Source: GWF2-38-69 sp037127655 (GTDB lineage Bacteria; Verrucomicrobiota; Lentisphaeria; Victivallales; GWF2-38-69). From it: 6,178 nt of DNA. Each line of letters opens with the position of its first letter. Within the stretch, counting starts at the first letter, position 1. Below, piece by piece: positions 3,423 to 6,178 of this stretch. The position numbers and the translations under genes were made by a program. The stretch spans positions 1 to 6,178 of the forward strand of contig JBAXXY010000159.1 in assembly GCA_037127655.1 (NCBI GenBank), written 5' to 3'. The notes under the pieces were generated by a model. That model made no database searches. It saw only the letters and a list, made by a program, of their open reading frames with translations, and was not told where the DNA came from.

Positions 3423-6134
3423 TTAATAACTAATGCCTGTGTCTTTTTTAACAGAGATTTCTTGTGATTTATCCATACTCTGCCCAGGCGTAGACTGATG
3501 TCGCGCTTTGTTTGTTAACATATTCTCATATGCCTTAACTAAGCTCTGGGCTTGATCTTTTGTAATAGCAGTGTGCGGCCATCTCTGGGAATTATTAACT
3601 AATTCTTGAATTTTTACAAAGAAACCCTCCTGGCTTATATCGATGTTTTTAACGATTTTCTCTTCGTTTTCTTTGAATGCTTTTATGGTACTATCTAATA
3701 TTTCATTCATATAATTAGTATTGTCTGTCTGTTTTCTCATCTGAAGAATATCTGCTATCTGCTTATTGTTATCCACAAATTCATTCAATAGGATCTTGGT
3801 CTTTTCATTAAGTTCGTACTTCATGTTTTCTTCCCTTCCCTGATGTTTTTCCAGATACGATTGCTTATTTGCAAGCCATAGCCAGGTATCCTGAACCTTT
3901 TCCAGAACTTCATTAAATTTATTAAGGACTTTCCCCATAACGCTGTCCGGATCCACACCGTATCTGAGAGAGAAAGCAACTGGGTAATTAAGAACAGAAT
4001 CCTTAAATTCAGTTCTGTTAAGACGCTGTTTGAGTATGTCATAATTCTTATGAGTTCTGGTGTCGGCAAAAACCTTTATATCTTCTCTGTGGCGTGAAAG
4101 AGCAACTAGATTCAGGTTCTTGTTCCAGTATTTGCCTCCGTAATAGACAAAGCTCTTATCTATTGTTACTCCTTGCAATTTATGAACAGTTGCCGCATAT
4201 CCGTAAGAGATGTTGTCATATTTCTTTAAATCAACATTTACAGGAATTTCTCTCTTGTCTATCATTACTTCTAATGTATTTCCTCTACGATTTATAACAG
4301 TTGCAAAGTTTCCGTTCTTGACTCCCATGTCTCTGTCGTTCTTTGTAAAAAGAATCCTTTCGCCCTGAAGTATTTTTAGATTGCCATTACTGGTCTTGAT
4401 TGTAGATTCTTCGCCATTTAATACTCCGGTCTTCATTAATTGAGTTCTGGCCATAATATTCAGATCTGATACATCGGAATTCCTATGAGCCATAATTATT
4501 GAGTTGGAAATATTATCTGAGGTTATTCCATTGTTCCACTGTTCAATAAGCTCTCTTTTTGCCGTTTCAGGAGTAGAGAGCATTACAAGATTTCCTCTAT
4601 CCTTATAAGTATCTACTGCGTTTATATCTCCCAGGGCAAGGGTATAGGTAACTTCTCTTTGCCAATCTACTTTTTGCCTCCTTATATCCGTCATTTCAGA
4701 ATATCCGAATTGTCCAGCCATAAGCCTTAACGGTGCTCCGGGGCCTATGGGATTCAATTGATCAGGATCTCCGACAAGTACGATTTTAGCTCCGGAATTT
4801 TTGGCCTGCTCAAATAAAATTCTCATTTGATACAAATTCACCATACCAGCTTCATCTACAACTAATATATCTTTTCTGGTAAAGTTGAATCCATTATCAA
4901 AAAGCCTGTCCCAGGAAGCAATAGTTCTTGAAGCTATGCCTGTCTCTTTTTGCAGATTATCGCTGGCAATGCCGCTGACAGTAGCGCCGTAAACTTTATG
5001 GCCGGCAAGGTTCCATATTTCTTTTGCAGTATTAAGCATATAGGTTTTTCCTGTCCCGGGCTTTCCTATTACTATGGCAAGATCTCTTGCTTCAGTAATG
5101 TGCTTAACTGCTTTTACTTGCTCAGTGGAAAGCGATTTCTGCTGAATAAAAAGATCAGATTTCCAGGAAGGCACGCAATTCGTATCCCTGATGCTTATTG
5201 CCTTTGCATGTCTGTCAAGTTTATATTCCTGATGTATAGCATATTTCGTTGTGTAGCGTTCAATCCCGTCTTGTCCCTTGCCAAGAATTACAAGCTTTTC
5301 ATTATTAAGAATACTATTGAGTATCTGATTATACTCATGCAGATCGTTGCTGTGCTTATAAGCAATTGATTCAATGTCGTATTGAGAAAATACAGTTTCT
5401 CTCATAGTTAAAAGAGCAAGAACTGCATCAGGATTATTTAATGCTATCTGCCTGGACTGTTCATATTTAATTCTATTAATTTCATTAAGGTATTTCTCTT
5501 CCTCAGATGCAGCGCTTCCGGTATGTACCTGGGGTATTATATAATTTTGATCAACCCTGATATTAAGGTTCTTCTCATCGAAATATTTATTCTGGAGGTT
5601 TTTCCAATCGGTATTATATGTACTATTCTGAGAAGAGAAATTGCCAAAAGAAGAGTGCCTTAACATCCCATCTAGATCTCTTGCTTTTTCAGTGAATTTA
5701 TCCCCGACAAGCCTTCGTGTTGTAACAAGAATGTGGCAGTGAGGGTTTTCATTGTTTTCATGAATTGCTATGTCAGCGACAATTCCTCTTGAAGTAAACT
5801 GTTCTTCAGTAAAACGCTTTGAAAGTTCTATCCACTCTTGTTGATTTAATTCTTTGGGAAGAGCTAGAACTATATCCTTGCATACTCTGGCATTGGATTT
5901 AATTTCTGCTTTTTCAACTTCATTCCAAAGGTATTGCCTGTTACGAAACTTTTCATCAGCTCCTTCAGGTAGCATTATGCAGGAATAAACTACATTTTCT
6001 TTGTTTTCATAATTATATTCTTTCCCGTACCTTTCATCAAAAAGTCTTTCAGCACTACGGTAGGCGGCTGCGGCAACTGCACTATGCCCTTTTGCCCTGG
6101 AATGAATAGTTACTGACGCGTAATCAATTGCCAT
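3423..6134 (-). CDS. traA: TraA-type conjugative relaxase fused to RecD2-like helicase (MobQ family)
   Basis: This 903-residue protein nicks the plasmid or element at oriT, stays covalently bound to the 5' end, and unwinds the strand for export. Residues 1-220 are a MobA/MobL relaxase. They show AYRSAERL with the expected nicking tyrosine Y25, and the metal-binding histidines H125, H132 and H134 (IHENNENPHCHILVTTR). Residues 330-690 are a superfamily 1 helicase. It has Q motif L-S-T-E-Q339, Walker A GKPGTGKT (357-364), Walker B VVDEAG (425-430), GDPDQLNPIG (455-464), RRQ (485-487), VHKLQG (650-655) and ALSRHRE (678-684). All catalytic motifs are present, so it should be active. Residues 735-903 are a charged, Lys/Glu/Gln-rich tail, probably partly coiled coil. 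Ti-plasmid TraA has about 1,100 residues, so this one is short, mainly at the C-terminus. The N-terminus MAIDYASVTIHSRAKGHSAV matches the family start, although the ribosome binding site is only AGG at 6143-6141. A small ORF follows closely downstream. Confidence 0.95.
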   Translation of the reverse strand: MAIDYASVTIHSRAKGHSAVAAAAYRSAERLFDERYGKEYNYENKENVVYSCIMLPEGADEKFRNRQYLWNEVEKAEIKSNARVCKDIVLALPKELNQQEWIELSKRFTEEQFTSRGIVADIAIHENNENPHCHILVTTRRLVGDKFTEKARDLDGMLRHSSFGNFSSQNSTYNTDWKNLQNKYFDEKNLNIRVDQNYIIPQVHTGSAASEEEKYLNEINRIKYEQSRQIALNNPDAVLALLTMRETVFSQYDIESIAYKHSNDLHEYNQILNSILNNEKLVILGKGQDGIERYTTKYAIHQEYKLDRHAKAISIRDTNCVPSWKSDLFIQQKSLSTEQVKAVKHITEARDLAIVIGKPGTGKTYMLNTAKEIWNLAGHKVYGATVSGIASDNLQKETGIASRTIASWDRLFDNGFNFTRKDILVVDEAGMVNLYQMRILFEQAKNSGAKIVLVGDPDQLNPIGPGAPLRLMAGQFGYSEMTDIRRQKVDWQREVTYTLALGDINAVDTYKDRGNLVMLSTPETAKRELIEQWNNGITSDNISNSIIMAHRNSDVSDLNIMARTQLMKTGVLNGEESTIKTSNGNLKILQGERILFTKNDRDMGVKNGNFATVINRRGNTLEVMIDKREIPVNVDLKKYDNISYGYAATVHKLQGVTIDKSFVYYGGKYWNKNLNLVALSRHREDIKVFADTRTHKNYDILKQRLNRTEFKDSVLNYPVAFSLRYGVDPDSVMGKVLNKFNEVLEKVQDTWLWLANKQSYLEKHQGREENMKYELNEKTKILLNEFVDNNKQIADILQMRKQTDNTNYMNEILDSTIKAFKENEEKIVKNIDISQEGFFVKIQELVNNSQRWPHTAITKDQAQSLVKAYENMLTNKARHQSTPGQSMDKSQEISVKKDTGISY

Positions 6135-6165
6135 TATATACCTGCATTACATCTTATCTTACATA

Positions 6166-6178
6166 TTCTATTATAGAA
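6166..6178 (-). promoter_or_regulatory. Candidate traA promoter -10 inside a 13-bp palindrome
   Basis: Read on the minus strand, TATAAT (6175-6170) is a perfect -10 box about 35 bases before the traA ATG. Its -35 would lie outside the window. The box is centred in the perfect palindrome TTCTATNATAGAA (6166-6178), which may be larger because the window ends there. A repressor binding this site would block the promoter. Confidence 0.45.

Noticed and set aside
3821..4069. Minus-strand 82-codon frame inside traA
   Set aside because: It is a shadow frame within the well-supported TraA helicase region, with no ribosome binding site or family resemblance.
4094..4297. Plus-strand 67-codon frame antisense to traA
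   Set aside because: It lies opposite conserved helicase motif codons. The Leu/Ser-rich translation is what the complement of A+T-rich coding DNA gives.
4950..5369. Plus-strand 139-codon frame antisense to traA
   Set aside because: It lies opposite the Walker A region of TraA, lacks a ribosome binding site, and its hydrophobic, cysteine-rich translation is typical of antisense frames.

Overview
This is an A+T-rich bacterial accessory region, most likely from a Gram-negative host. It carries a conjugation gene, a degraded restriction-modification locus and several tiny genes. The exported BOF-type OB-fold protein has a Sec signal peptide and points to a cell with a periplasm. The large relaxase-helicase is of the Ti-plasmid TraA (MobQ) type found on proteobacterial plasmids and integrative elements and elsewhere. 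I cannot name the organism. An intracellular alphaproteobacterium or a low-GC candidate-phylum bacterium would both fit, and standard bacterial stop codons (TAA, TAG, TGA) are used.

Left part (1-1840, plus strand). A 36-residue Lys/Ala/Val/Pro protein resembling bacterial histone H1-like tails (255-365) has its own ribosome binding site and is followed by a 13-bp hairpin with a T-rich tail. Next comes a broken fragment of the C-terminus of a type I restriction methylase HsdM subunit (about 558-681). It lies directly upstream of an intact rhuM-family gene (727-1779), which ends in a terminator-like hairpin. Genes for RhuM-family proteins are often embedded in type I restriction loci, so this looks like a decayed hsd locus in which only rhuM survives.

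Middle part (1841-3264). A doubtful 58-residue minus-strand ORF lies just after rhuM. It is followed by a gene-free A+T-rich stretch with a short direct repeat. Two small cysteine-rich genes then follow, a 48-residue zinc-ribbon-like protein and a 68-residue protein with seven cysteines, spaced like an operon. After them comes a secreted BOF-domain protein carrying an unusual CxxC, ended by a good rho-independent terminator.

Right part (3229-6178, minus strand). A complete 903-residue TraA-type relaxase fused to a RecD2-like helicase is followed 20 bases downstream by a 57-residue ORF of unknown function with a strong ribosome binding site. This pair converges on the BOF gene, whose terminator hairpin lies inside the 3' end of the small ORF. 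A perfect 13-bp palindrome containing a consensus -10 box lies upstream of traA at the window edge. Any oriT, and the partners traC/traD/traG usually found divergent from traA, would lie beyond the right edge.

Taken together, the window looks like the cargo end of a conjugative or mobilizable element. The transfer gene reads out of one side and small accessory genes of mostly unknown role fill the other. No tRNA, rRNA, CRISPR array or insertion sequence was seen.
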